Source: Nonomuraea rubra
Lineage (GTDB): Bacteria > Actinomycetota > Actinomycetes > Streptosporangiales > Streptosporangiaceae
Assembly (NCBI RefSeq): GCF_014207985.1
Contig: NZ_JACHMI010000001.1
Span: 8,849,001-8,913,000, forward strand
Length of the DNA stretch: 64,000 nucleotides
Direction: 5' to 3'
The first letter of the stretch is position 1. The number at the start of each line of letters is the position of its first letter. The position numbers were made by a program, and so were the translations under genes. This document shows positions 17,833 through 29,500 of the stretch, one piece after another. Under the pieces are notes generated by a model that did not search any database, was not told where the DNA came from, and worked only from the letters and a program-made list of their open reading frames with translations.

Positions 17833-20376
17833 TTATCGCCATGGTGAAGTCTGCCCAGTTTCAATATCGACACAGAGATCGACAATCCTATCCGTCCCCA
17901 GTCCACAGACGAGGCGTATACACGGGGCGGGGATGGCCCATGGGCGAGTCCTGACCTGCTTACAGAGAGCGTTGATGCTGGCCTCCTGCCACTGGGAGTC
18001 AGCGGTAGCAAGGATTATCTGGTCGGCGTGAAGCTGCTCGGCGAGCAGGGCTCGTTTCGCAGCCGCCTGCGCGAGCTTCGCTTTTCCTAGCGACCCAGGT
18101 CGTTTCGCTTCTGCGGTGATCAGTTGCCCATCGCTGAGCGCGATCAGATCTGCCTCTGCGAGCGGATTGCCGGCGGCGTCTTTGAGTTCAAGCTCGGCGA
18201 CATCGACGTAACGGCGCGCCTTGGTGCGCAAATAATGCGACAGGAGAAGAGGGATGTCACCGTCTTGGCTGAGATGCTCACGGACGGTCGGGTGCAGATC
18301 GTAGTACCACTGCGGCTCAGTGTCCGGCTTCCGCCAACGAGGTTGGGACAGGTCGTTCAGTGCCGAACATCGAGGACACCGGTTGACCTGGGCAAGGTTG
18401 TCGATCGTGGTGAAGGCCGGCTTGCCGCACTGCGCGCAACCGAGGATGAGCCCTCGCCGGAGAACGCCTCGCGCCAACAGGTCATCTACCTGACGGCGGA
18501 AATCGGTTTCCTTCCCGGCTTCTGCCTTGCCGTACTTGAGGATGCCAGCAAAGGTCAAGTATCCCTCCCAGAGGTGCTCACCTGCGCCAGTAGGGAGGAC
18601 GGAGCCATCGGTCTCCTCGAATTCCGACTCGGACTTCTTACCCGTAGGTCGAAACGTTCGCAGGACCGACAGCATTGGTCCGGCGAAGTGTGCGGCCAGG
18701 GCGGCACGGTCTCCCCAAAGGCGTCGCATGACCTCCACCCGCCGGCCGGCCCCGGAAAATTCCATCCGCTTGCCGTCTTGTCTGGCCATGAGGTCGGCCC
18801 ATGTGGCCAGACTCGGGACCCTGAAACGGGGACGGGCCAGGCGGGACATTGGCGGCGTACCTGCGGCGATGAAATCGTAACGCTCTGACTCGTAGACGAT
18901 GCCGTCACGCCCGCTGCGGACCCAGGTCACGTAGGGATCTGCGCCTTCGGCCAGTACGGCAGCATGACCGTCGAGTCCTCGGCCGTGAGGCATGATCGCC
19001 TCGATCAGTTCGATGTCCGCCTGCCATCGCAGCGCCGTGGACGCCGCAAGAACCGGATGATTGATGGCTGGGGGCGGACAGGGCACGACCATCTCGATGT
19101 CACCGGCGTCGCTGCGGGTGATGGGGATGGCGTAGTCCTGATTGTACTGGTCGGCTACTGCCAGGAATTGGACTCCCTCCACAGGCCAGTCAACGGAACT
19201 GCGCGTAAGTCGCTCCTCGTATTGCCGGACCATGCTCTCCTCGTCTCCGGGAGTCCACAGGATTGGCTGCCGAAGATCCGTCACGATCGAGTCCAGCGTG
19301 GACTCGTCCACCGAGGTGGTGGTGACGGTGACGGTGTCACCTTTCAGGACGTGGTCAGAGATGGCCGTTCGGACGGCGAAATCTATGCCCCTCTCCCCCG
19401 TGCCGTTCAACGTCAGCCACACGGTGGGCAACCAGAGCCCACCTCCGTAGAGGCGCTCGTATACGTAGGCGAGAGCGAAATCCTCCGCCGCGTCGCCGAT
19501 TGACACCACGATGCGACGCCGTGATCTTATCCCTCGGCCAATCACCGTGAGGCCTAACTTGGTCCTCTCGAACGCGGTAGCCAGAGACCCGGGGTCGACG
19601 TTGGACACTGCAGCGGGATGCCACACGATGTCAGGAGGCGGCGTGCCAAGGCCTCCAGCAGGATCCACCAGCCAGGAACCCAGACGCCGGGACTCGGGCT
19701 CATCCAGACGGGGCTCGCCGCCAAGCTGCGGTTCCTCAACCGCCCCACACCGAGCGGCGACTGCAACACCGAACACGCCATCCCATTCCGGCGGAGCGCT
19801 GAGGCAGGCGTCCGTAAGGTTGCCGGAGATGTCCGCAGCCTTCGTGAGATGGGCGGTGTCGCCGTAAGCGGCCAGCCAGGTGACGTGTTCGTCCCACCCA
19901 GTCTCGTCACTGATATGACGGCGGCGGTGCGATGAGCAGACCTCGGCCACCCGCTTTCGCGCCTGCTCGTCTGCTCCCCACGGGATCGGCCTGTCTCCGG
20001 CTCGCTCGATGAGTTGATCGCGAGCTGTACCCTCCGACGGCTTTCCTTCAGAGTCCAGAAGATTGAGTGCGCCAGGCATCGCCTGTTCAATCGAGCGGAT
20101 GGTCCGCTGCAGGGTGACAACGTAGTCGGGATCGTACGCGCGTGCCGCTGCGAGCAGGGTCGGATGGACCGTGCCGTTATTGTGCGGGATGAGAATGAAC
20201 CCTGCGCCGCCCCAGAATTTCGTACACGCATAGAGGGCGAGCCGCGCCCAGAAGTGCCAGCGCTCCCCACCGTCGAAGACCACCGCGACCCGCGGCGGCC
20301 GCAAGCACATCCGAAGAGTCGCATATCCCGAACTATCCGCCAACGATCCCCCTGATGAAAGGCAGTTATCGGTCAT
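17833..20376 (-). CDS. Unrecognised 847-residue protein with zinc ribbon and PD-(D/E)XK-like motif
   Basis: Starts at ATG 20376. Residues 30-90 (RVAVVFDGGERWHFW, then GGAGFILIPHNNGTVHP and DPDYVV) look like a Rossmann-type alpha/beta domain. The middle is unrecognised. Residues 647, 650, 667 and 670 are Cys (GCAQC, NRCPRC), a four-Cys zinc ribbon. Near the C-terminus EADLIALSDGQLITAEAKRP gives Asp743, Glu756 and Lys758, a D-x12-E-x-K nuclease motif with the same spacing as in the convergent 15209 protein. A histidine- and Trp-containing segment (EPQWYYDLHPTVREHL) lies between. The architecture suggests an enzyme acting on nucleic acid with an N-terminal sensor or NTP-binding part. The pairing with the convergent gene suggests a shared island, not a shared transcript. 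Confidence 0.75.
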   Translation of the reverse strand: MTDNCLSSGGSLADSSGYATLRMCLRPPRVAVVFDGGERWHFWARLALYACTKFWGGAGFILIPHNNGTVHPTLLAAARAYDPDYVVTLQRTIRSIEQAMPGALNLLDSEGKPSEGTARDQLIERAGDRPIPWGADEQARKRVAEVCSSHRRRHISDETGWDEHVTWLAAYGDTAHLTKAADISGNLTDACLSAPPEWDGVFGVAVAARCGAVEEPQLGGEPRLDEPESRRLGSWLVDPAGGLGTPPPDIVWHPAAVSNVDPGSLATAFERTKLGLTVIGRGIRSRRRIVVSIGDAAEDFALAYVYERLYGGGLWLPTVWLTLNGTGERGIDFAVRTAISDHVLKGDTVTVTTTSVDESTLDSIVTDLRQPILWTPGDEESMVRQYEERLTRSSVDWPVEGVQFLAVADQYNQDYAIPITRSDAGDIEMVVPCPPPAINHPVLAASTALRWQADIELIEAIMPHGRGLDGHAAVLAEGADPYVTWVRSGRDGIVYESERYDFIAAGTPPMSRLARPRFRVPSLATWADLMARQDGKRMEFSGAGRRVEVMRRLWGDRAALAAHFAGPMLSVLRTFRPTGKKSESEFEETDGSVLPTGAGEHLWEGYLTFAGILKYGKAEAGKETDFRRQVDDLLARGVLRRGLILGCAQCGKPAFTTIDNLAQVNRCPRCSALNDLSQPRWRKPDTEPQWYYDLHPTVREHLSQDGDIPLLLSHYLRTKARRYVDVAELELKDAAGNPLAEADLIALSDGQLITAEAKRPGSLGKAKLAQAAAKRALLAEQLHADQIILATADSQWQEASINALCKQVRTRPWAIPAPCIRLVCGLGTDRIVDLCVDIETGQTSPWR

Positions 20377-20451
20377 GGCGCAGGCTGTGCCAGCTTCATA
20401 TCACGCTTTCGGGGCAACCGGCGTCGGTCACCCTTCCGCGTCAGAGTTCAT

Positions 20452-22359
20452 GGGCTCTTGAGCACTCTCTGGGGAGCAGTCACTTGGAGTGACGTCGAGG
20501 GCAGATGAGGGCCCGAGGTGGAGCCCGGCTGGGTGGAGATTCTGTAACTCGCCGCACATGGCAACGGCCGGTCTGTGACGATCTTGACCACCAAGATCCG
20601 ATCACCAAGAACGGCCGTGGGGGTCGTTGTGCTGTCTCCGGTCACCGACGACCAGGCCCGGCTGCAGCGTGTGTTGTTCCCGCACCTGGACGGGTTGGAG
20701 TTCGAGCGGATCGAGGACATGAGCAGCAGTGTACGGATCACGGCAGGTACCGGAACCGAGCTGGCTGTCTGCCCGCGCTGCGCCACACCGACTACTCGGG
20801 TGCATGACCGGTACCAGCGGCGTCTGCAGGATGTGTCGTGCGGCGGGCGGCCGATCCAGGTTGCGTTAGAGGTCCGCCGGTTCGTCTGCGGCAACAGCTC
20901 CTGCCCGATCGCGACATTCGCCGAGCAGGTCGACGGGCTGACCGCCAAGCACCAGCGCCGCACGGTAGGGCTTCGGGGTCTGCTGGAGCGGGTTGCGCTC
21001 GCACTGGCCGGTAGCGCGGGCTCCCGTCTGGCGCTCGCGATGGGCCAGGTTGTCTCACGCTTCACGCTGATCCGGACGATCCGGGCGCTGCCCGATCCCG
21101 AGGCCGGGCCGGTCACCGTCCTCGGGATTGACGATTTCGCCAAGCGCAAGGGGGCGTCGTACGCGACCGTCTTGTTGGACATGGACACTCACCACGTCAT
21201 CGACGTGCTCGACGGCCGGGAGGCGGATACCTTCGCCGACTGGCTGCGTGCGCACCCGGGGATCAAGGTGATCTGCAGGGACAGGGGAGGGTCCTATGCA
21301 CTAGGAGCCCGGCAGGGCGCGCCCGATGCGCAGCAGGTGGCCGACAGGTTTCACCTGCTGCAGGACCTGGGCAAGGCGGTGGAGAAGACCGTCATCACCC
21401 ACCACGGCGCCCTGCACGACCCCGACCCCGGACCGGAGTACAGGGAGCCCGCGCCGACGGCACCGCCACACCCTGCCGCGCCCGGCGCAGACCTCGCGCC
21501 GCCGCCCGCCGATCCGGACGGACACCGTGACGGTGCAGGACAGCCGCGGCGGCTCATCGCCCGGCACACCGAGCGATATGACGCGGTCCAAGCCCTACTG
21601 GAAGGGGCTGTCGCTCTCGGCGATCGGCCGCGAACTGGGGTTGAACCGGCAGACCGTGGCCCGGTTCGCCCGCGCCGAGAGTCTGGAGCAGGTGCTGTTC
21701 AAGGCCACTCACCGCGCCAGCATCCTGGACGACTTCAAGCCCCTACCTCAATCAGCGATGGAACCAAGGAGCCACCAACGCCATCGCCCTCCACGCCGAG
21801 ATCAAGAGCCGAGGCTGGACGGGCAGCGCCGAAGCCGTCCGCGCCTACCTGCGGCAATATCGGCCCGACCCCACCGACGACCAGTCGCGGCCCCGGCAAG
21901 CCCCCACCACGCCCGCTCCGCCCAAGCCTCGCCGGGTCGTCCGCTGGATCATGACCCACCCCGACCATCTGAGGGAAGCCGAGGCCGAACACCTCGCCAA
22001 GATCTTGGATCGCAGCCCCGAACTGGCCGCCACCGCCGGCCATGTCCGAGCCTTCGCCACCATGCTCACCGAACGCACCGGCCGGCAGCACCTGGACGGC
22101 TGGCTCACCGCCGTCCGTGCCGACCCGCTCCCCGCCCTCCATTCCCTGGCCAACGGCATCGAACGCGAGACCACGCCGCCGTCCTGGCCGGGCTCACCCT
22201 CCCCTACTCATCAGGCGCTGTCGAGGGCACTATATGAAGATCATTAAGTTCTGGAAGCGGCTCATGTTCGGCAGCGCCAACCTAGACCTACTCCGGAAGA
22301 TGGCGCTCCACAACTGAGTCACCGACCGTGACCACTCCCCAGAGAGTGCTCAAGAGCCC
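20452..22359 (+). mobile_element. ISL3-family element, decayed
   Basis: The ends are 32-base inverted repeats at 20452-20483 and 22328-22359, both beginning GGGCTCTTGAGCACTCTC when read inward, with two mismatches. The flanking bases do not show an 8-base target duplication, so one side has been rearranged since insertion. The element carries one transposase gene broken by several frameshifts. Confidence 0.85.
20575..22317 (+). pseudogene. ISL3-family transposase, multiply frameshifted
   Basis: The N-terminus has the ISL3 Cys-rich zinc finger ([17 protein letters not shown], then [10 protein letters not shown]), and the first DDE Asp lies in [10 protein letters not shown]. The frame then changes near 21600 (to [17 protein letters not shown]), again near 21740 (to [13 protein letters not shown] and [15 protein letters not shown]), again near 22165 (to HAAVLAGLTLPYSSGAVEG) and near 22230 (to KFWKRLMFGSANLDLLRK). 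Each piece is a colinear part of the normal transposase, so four indels separate them. It cannot make active transposase. Confidence 0.85.
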
Positions 22360-22404
22360 GGGCGGGCGCCCGTCGGGTCTGGTCATGTCCACCGCTCAGG
22401 CGGG

Positions 22405-22545
22405 GCCGAACCGCGGTCAGGCGGCGGGACATGACATCGGTCATCGCCCAATACACTCATGATTCGGAGCTGGCCGGCAGGTGTTTGTAGTCGCGGACCA
22501 GACGGCAGTGGAACATCAAGATGCCGTACGTCTGCTCTACCGCTC
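22405..22545 (-). pseudogene. IS5-family transposase C-terminal remnant
   Basis: On the minus strand one frame reads VEQTYGILMFHCRLVRDYKH, LPASSES, a stop, then VYWAMTDVMSRRLT. This matches the C-terminal end of actinomycete IS5-family transposases (V-E-R-T-x-G-W-L-x-x-x-R-R-L then L-A-x-x-x-x-M). The internal stop and lack of the rest mark it as a remnant. It lies just outside the right repeat of the ISL3 element. Confidence 0.55.
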
Positions 22546-22558
22546 AAGCACACTGCAC

Positions 22559-22905
22559 CTATGGATGGTCAGCAGAGGGAGCGGGGGCCGATAATCGGGC
22601 GGGAGGGTCTGCGGTAACTGTCAAACCGTTTGAGACGTTGCAGGCGACTTGTTCTGTATCGGAGCTGGGTTCCTCCTTGGCAGGTTCGTTGACCCAGACG
22701 GCGGTGGGCAGGCTGGGCGGGGCGGGCTTGCGCCGGAACCGGCCGGGATTGGCGGCGTAGGCGGCTTGGAGAGTCCGGGCACGCTCGGCCCGGATCTGGT
22801 CGGCGGTGCCCAAATGCACCGAGGCCGGGGTGTGCAGGCCGATGCCGGAGTGGCGGTGTTCGTGGTTGTAGTAGGAGACCGGGAGAAACTGTGGGAACCC
22901 GTCAG
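22559..22905 (-). pseudogene. IS3-family transposase (OrfB) C-terminal remnant
   Basis: The minus-strand frame reads YYNHEHRHSGIGLHTPASVH and then a tail with AAYAANPGRFRRKP and WVNEP, the characteristic end of IS3-family OrfB integrase-type transposases after the third catalytic residue. The DDE core upstream is absent, so only about 115 residues remain. The true upstream boundary is uncertain and lies near 22900. Confidence 0.7.
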
Positions 22906-22919
22906 GCTCCAACGGCGCT

Positions 22920-23090
22920 CGGAATCGCGACGACGACAATTCCCACGGCCCGCAGCTCCCTGTGCGCTGGGGCGTGATCCTGCTTGCCGGCGTCGGCACC
23001 GGTGTCGCTCTGGGGCTCGCGACAGGGCCCCTTGCAGGCGTGATGGCCGGTGTCGCCGTCGCTGGCCTTCTCCACAAGTTTCTGATGTAA
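22920..23090 (+). pseudogene. C-terminal fragment of a membrane protein
   Basis: A plus-strand frame ending at TAA 23088-23090 encodes a polar start (RNRDDDNSHGPQLPVRW) and then a long Gly/Ala/Val/Leu-rich hydrophobic stretch (GVILLAGVGTGVALGLATG and GVMAGVAVAGLLHKFLM) that could form one or two membrane helices. There is no start codon with ribosome binding site. It looks like the 3' end of a membrane protein gene truncated by the IS3 remnant. Low confidence. Confidence 0.35.
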
Positions 23091-23407
23091 GTCCTCGATC
23101 GGGACAGGGCTGGCCAAGGCCGACGAGGACAGCCCTGTCCCCAGCAGGTTGAACGGTCGATACAAGACGATCGAGGGCAGGAACCCGCGCCTGACGGAAA
23201 AATTGGGGGGAATGGCTCGCCGCCTTGAGGCGGCGGCGCTTGCCGTCGAACCGTTCCCACGCGTCAAGCCGCACATGGGAGTACCGCGAGGCCGCTGATG
23301 CCCGCGGCATGCAGCCCCCGGCCCAACGCTGTTGATCACTCTCACACCAGTCGGCGTATGGATACGGGCAGTACTACGAGTTGGATCACATGGTCAACTT
23401 ACTCTTT

Positions 23408-23456
23408 CTATAAGTGATCTTTACTGATACGTTCCTGTCCGAAATGCCACTTATAG
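23408..23456. promoter_or_regulatory. Inverted repeat upstream of the secreted toxin gene
   Basis: CTATAAGTG (23408-23416) and CACTTATAG (23448-23456) are perfect 9-base inverted copies separated by 31 bases, inside an unusually AT-rich stretch 60-110 bases before the start at 23516. The spacing (about four helical turns centre to centre) suits a dimeric or looping regulator; alternatively it is one long-loop hairpin. The AT-rich stretch probably also holds the promoter. Confidence 0.5.
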
Positions 23457-23515
23457 TAGCCTGCGCACCTTATGCGCGGGCTGTCCGGCATGCCTGCAAG
23501 AAGGAGAAACGCTAG

Positions 23516-26500
23516 GTGACACCAGACCCAGGGCAGCGAGGCTTACCCCTCACCCTGCCGCGCACACGACGCGCCGGCTTACTCGGCCGCTTCGTGACCG
23601 TCAGCATCGCGACCACCGTGGTCGTCGGCCTCGCCGCCGTGCCATCGTGGGCCGAGGAGCCCACGCCAGCTCCCCAACCATCCTCACCCCAACCGACCGC
23701 CCCACCGCCTTCGAGCGAAAATAGGGCCGTCGATAAGGTCCTTGAAGCCGCCAAGAGCAAGGCGGCCAAGTCCGGTAAGCGGGTGGAAATTCCGGAACGC
23801 AACACCGAGAGCACCACGCTTTACGCCAACCCCGACGGCAAAACGCTCCGGCTGGAGCTCAACACCCAGCCAGTGCGGGTCGAGAACGCTGACGGCAAAG
23901 GCTTCACGCCGATCGACACCACCTTGGTGGAAGAGGCTGGCGCCATCAAGCCCAAGGCGATAGCGGGAAGCCTGACCCTGTCCGGCGGACAGGACAAGGC
24001 GCTGCTGAAGAGCCGGACAGCCAACGCCGCGGCGAAGATCACCGCGCCGTGGGTGTTGCCCGAGCCCACGCTGAAGGGCAACACCGCAACCTACGCGGAC
24101 GCCTACGGCAAGGGCCGCGACCTGCTGGTAGCCGCGAACCCGACCGGCTTTGAACAGCAGATCATCATTCGTGAACGGCCCACCGGTCCGGTCTCGTTCC
24201 GGGTGCCGGTTGAGCTGCCCTCAGGCTTGTCGTTCAAGAAGAACACCGCGGGCCGGCCCACGATCGTGGGCAAGGACGGCAAGACGCTCACCGAGGTACG
24301 GCCCACCCTGATACAGGACGCCGAGGCCGCCGATCCCAAAGCCCCGCTCGACACGGGCAGAGCCGGCAAAGCCGCCGTCGCCCTCGCCGACGACGGCAAG
24401 ACCCTCATCTTCACTCCGGACGCCGCGTTTCTGGCCGACCCGGCGACGGCCTACCCGGTGACGATGGCGGCCGCGAGGGATGACTGGTACGAAGAACACA
24501 CCGGCTGGCAGAGGGGAGGCATGGACACCTGGATCAACGACGTCGATTACAAGGACAGTTGGGACACCCAAGCCCAGCCTCAGATCGTGGCCGGCAAGTC
24601 CTACGCCAGCAGCATCGCCAAGCGTTGGCGCGGCTACCTCCAGTTCCCCAACATTTCCCCCGGCTTCGCGGGCAGCAAGGTGCAGAACGCCGACCTGCAC
24701 CTGTGGAACTATGAGTCCAATGACTGCGGGACCTCTCCCGGCTCCGGAATCACGGCGCGCCGGATCACTTCCACCTGGGATGACCTGACGCTGCACTGGG
24801 ATCGCCAGCCGTCTGTCACGAGCACAGGAGCGGACAATGAGCCGGGCGCCTACGACGAAACCTGCTCCTACGCCTGGAACCTGACCCACTCGCTCGATGA
24901 GATCGCCCAGGCATGGGTCGACGGCGCCACCAACTACGGGATCCAGCTCACCGCCGGCAACGAATCCGATGTGCGGAACTGGCGGCGCTACACCTCCCAC
25001 AACGCCGGCGGCTGCATGACGGCACCGCTGGAAGACTGCAAGTTCGAGCTGCACCCACCCATCCTCACCATCGACTTCGAGCTGCCGGTGCCACCACGCC
25101 GGGAAACAGTGGTCATTAGCTCCAGCGACCCACTCACCTCGATCCCCGAATACGAGGAAGCACTCACCCGATCAGTTCATGTGCCGGCAACATTCGACTC
25201 GACGGCAATGACCGGGGAGCAGGTAGCCGCCCTTGATAAGCATCGAGACGGTGAAGGCTCCTTCATCGGAACCAACAACCTTCCTCCCGCCTTGCCGTAT
25301 CCCGGCGACACTGACGACACCGGCAACTCGGAAGGCGAGGACGCGTCCTCGCCACGAGTATTGGCGACAGAACCGACCAACGAGGCTACGGAGGTCCCCC
25401 TGAACTCCCAGGTCAGGGTGACATTCAGTGAGCCGGTCTCCAGACCGGAGATCTCGGTGAAAAGTGCACACGGTGACGACATTCAGGGCTCAATCGCCGT
25501 AGATGGCACTGAAAAGGTCGCAACCTTCACCCCGCAACAGGCGCTTCGCCCCGGCACCAGATACACCGTTGACGTGTCGGAAGCGATCGACTCGTGGGAA
25601 AATGTGATGACACCCTACACCTGGTCTTTCACTACCCTGAAGCAGGCCGCGGGCCAGTGGACGTTCGACGAGGGGAATAGCCGCACGGCCGCCGACTCCT
25701 CGGGCAATGGCCATGACGCCGACCTGAACGACACCGCGGCGTGGATCGCCGGCAAGAACGGGAACGCGATCTCCAACACGCCGTCGCAAGCGAGGATCGC
25801 CGCCTCCCTGGCGGCGGCCAAGCAGGGCAAGCAGGTCGAGGTCGCCGATGAGACGACCGCGACCAGCATCACTTACGCGCAGCCGGATGGGAAGACGTTC
25901 AAGACCGAGGTCGCGGCCGGCCCAGTACGGGCCAGGCAGAGCGGCGCATGGGCGCCGATCGACACCACCCTGGCCGAGCAGGGTGGCAAGCTGCGGCCCA
26001 AGACCCTCGCCGAGGGCGCCGTAGTGGAGATCTCCGCCGGTGGCACGGATCCGTTCGTGAAGATTGCCGCCGACGGCAAGTCGTACGCGCTGCGCTGGCC
26101 GACGCCACTGCCGAAGCCGACGATCAAGGGCAGCGTGGCCACCTACACCGACGCCGCCGGCGTGGGTGCCGACTTGGTGGTGACGGCGCTGCCGGCCGGG
26201 TTCCGGCACGAGGTAGTACTGCGCCAGCGGCCCGCCAAGCAGATGGAGCTGCGGATCGGTGTCGAAGACGACGGCCTGACCCTGACCGAGGGCAAGGGCG
26301 GTCGGCTGCTGCTGAAGGGCAAGGACAAGAAGCTGGTCGCCGCAGGGACGCGGCCGATCGTGTTGGATGGTGGCGGCAAGGACCGTCCCGCGGCGGTCAA
26401 GCACGGTGAGGCCGCTGGCGACGTGGTCACCAAGGACGGCCGCACAGAGCTGGTGGTCAAGCCGGACCAGAAGTTCCTGGCCGATGCCGCCACCACCTAC

Positions 26501-29500
26501 CCGGTACGAGTGGCCGCGGCGGTCACGCTGCCGCTCAGCGCCGACGTCGATGTCAGCACGAATGACTCCGACGTCTCGCCCGCGTACCCGGGAAACCAGT
26601 ACATGCTGGCCGGCACCGTGTCGGGCGGCACCAAAGCCCGGGTGCACCTGCGGTTCGATACAGCGGGCCTGCAGGGCAGCACGGTGACCGACGCCACGCT
26701 GTCGATGAACACCATCGACAGCCACAACTGCGGCGCTGCACTCGCCAACGGCATCCAGGTCGCCCGCCTCACCGGCGCATGGGACCCGGACAACCTGTAC
26801 TGGGCCAACAAGCCCGCCCTCACCACCGAGGACGCCTCCACCAACTTCAAGGGCGTCAACTCCGACTGCGCCGTCTACCCGGACACCATGAACTGGAACG
26901 TCACCGGCATTGCCCAAGACTGGGCCGCCGGCGCCGCCAACCACGGTCTCGTGCTCAAGTCACCCGGTGAGGCGAACATCAACAACTATCGGGTGTTCAC
27001 CTCCTCAGAAGACACCGACTTCAACCTGCCGCCCAAGCTGACCGTCACCACCAGCGGCCCGACCTCGCAGCCGGCCATCTCCGCCCCGGCCATCACCCCG
27101 GCGCAGAGCGTGGACGGCGTCACCGTGACCAGTTCGCTCACCCCGCAGCTGGCCGCGACCGTCGCCGACATTGCCGGCGGCAACCTCACCGGCCAGTTCG
27201 AGGTCGAGCACGACCCTGCCGCGACCGGTCAGGGCAGCGGCCAGATCTGGGCCGGCGCCTCGGCGGCGGTCGCCTCCGGCGGCCAGGCCACCGTCAGCGT
27301 CTCAGCGGGGAAGCTGACCGACGGGTGGAAGATCCGCTGGCGGGCCCGCGCGGTCTCATCCTCGGCGGCCTCGGCATGGTCGGACTGGCAAAGCGCCACC
27401 GTGGATGTGCCCAACCCCACAGTAAGTGCCTTCCAGGTCACCCCCTCTCAGGTGGTGAATGGCGTCACCGTGGCCACGAGTCTGACCCCGGCTTTGCGCG
27501 CCACGGTTACCGATCCGGCCGCGCAGCCGGTACGGGCCGAGTTCGAGGTCGAGCACGACCCTGCCGCGACCGGTCAGGGTACAGGCCAGATCTGGGCCGG
27601 TGCCGTCGACAATGTCGCCTCCGGCGCCCAAACCTCGGCGACCGTTCCGGACGGGAAGTTGAGCGACGGGTGGAAGGTACGCTGGCGCGTCCGGGCGATC
27701 AACACGGCCACCACGGTCGGCTCGCCCTGGACCGACTGGCAGTCCCTGAGCGTCGACATACCGGACCCGGTTTCCGAACCGGCCGTCGGCGCGCTCCAGA
27801 TCACCCCGTCGGAGCAGGTGGACGGCGCCACCGTCACCACCACGCTCACCCCGGCGCTGCTGGCGCAAGTGATCGACCCGGCCGGTAAGCCGTTGCGCGC
27901 CGAGGCCGAGATTGAGCACGACCCCGCGGCACCCGACGGGCAGGGCACCGGCCAGATCTGGACCGGCAGCGCGGACAACGTCCCGGCAGGCACACAGGCG
28001 AGCATCGCCGTCCCGGCCGATACGCTCGCCGATGAGTGGAAGGTGCGCTGGCGGGCCCGTGCGGTCTCGGCCACTGCCTCCTCTGCCTGGTCGGACTGGC
28101 AGGTGTTCACCGTCAGCCTGCCCAAGCCCACCGCGACCGGCCAGACCATCACCCCGTCGAAGGTGACGGACGGCGTCACGGTGACCACCAGGCTCACCCC
28201 CACGCTGCAGGCCACCGTCACCCACCCGGCCGACCAGCCTCTGCGGGCCGAGGCCGAGATCGAGCACGACCCCGCCGCACCCGACGGGCAGGGCACCGGC
28301 CAGATCTGGACCGGCAGCGTGGACAACATCGCCTCGGGCACCCAGGCGAGCCTCATTGTCCCCGAGGGGAAGCTGGCCGACGGATGGAAGGTGCGCTGGC
28401 GACTGCGCGCAGTCGCCGGTGACGCATCCTCTGCCTGGTCGGACTGGCAGCAGGTCACCGTGGACGTCACCCAGCCCGGCGAGGAGCCTCTGGCGCAGAC
28501 CGCCAGACCGGTGATCCGCACCGACCAAAGCTTCACGATCGGCGCGTGGCTGCGCTGGAGCGACAAGGACGGCGACTACACCGTCGCGGAGCAGAAAGGC
28601 ATCCATCAGGCTCCCTTCCGCCTTGGCAACTCCCCCGATCACGGCCTGGTCTTCACCTTCAGTAGCGCCGATACTGCCGACGCGACGATCGAGGGCGTGC
28701 TGTCCGGGGTCGAAGCGCCGGTCAATGAGTGGTTCTACCTAGTTGGCGTCTACGACACGGCGGTCAAGACGGCCTCGCTGTACCTCAACGGAACCGTCAT
28801 CAAGACGGCGTCCGTCAGCTTCCCGACCTGGAACGCGGACACTGCCATGACGTTGGGCAGCAAAATGAGGGGTGATCTCGATGAAGTCCGCATCTACCAA
28901 CGTGCCTTCAACGCCGACGATGTCGCAGGCATGTTCGCATCGGCCATCGCTCCGGCAACCACAGGTGTATCCACAACGCTGAGAGAAGCAGGATCAGCAC
29001 AGGCCGCAACGCAAACGGGAGGTTTCGATTATCAGCACCTATCTATGGAGCAATGCCAGGTAAGCCCAGCGGAAACCGGATATGCGGAGCGTGACGCGCG
29101 TATCCGCGAGCAGCCCTACCTCTCGTGCTGGTCTTCCTACCTCTATATCATGGACTACGAAGAGGAGGTGGACGACGACGGCGTCCGCCGGATGGTGAAG
29201 TCGAATCTGCACAGCTCAATTCTCAAAACACTTTGGGAGCTGCTGAAAGACGTTCTAACCGAGCCATTCGACGACGACGACGTCCTTCGCTTCCGGGCCA
29301 CCTGGACCATCCACAGCTATCTGGGCGATGCGACGGGCAACAAGGTGGTGAACGGTGGAGAGAGCAACCTCAAGCCAACCGAAATGCAAATGTTCGTCCG
29401 CGTCGATGAACTCGCCGTCGTCGACGGTGTCGGCGGGCGCGTTAAAGTTTCGTCGGATAAGCTACGAGGATTTCCCATGGATCTCCTCCTGCACACCTAC

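Noticed and set aside
27061..28490. CRISPR-like repeat array
   Set aside because: The repeats are about 350 bases long, in frame and protein-coding; no short regularly spaced repeats occur in the window.
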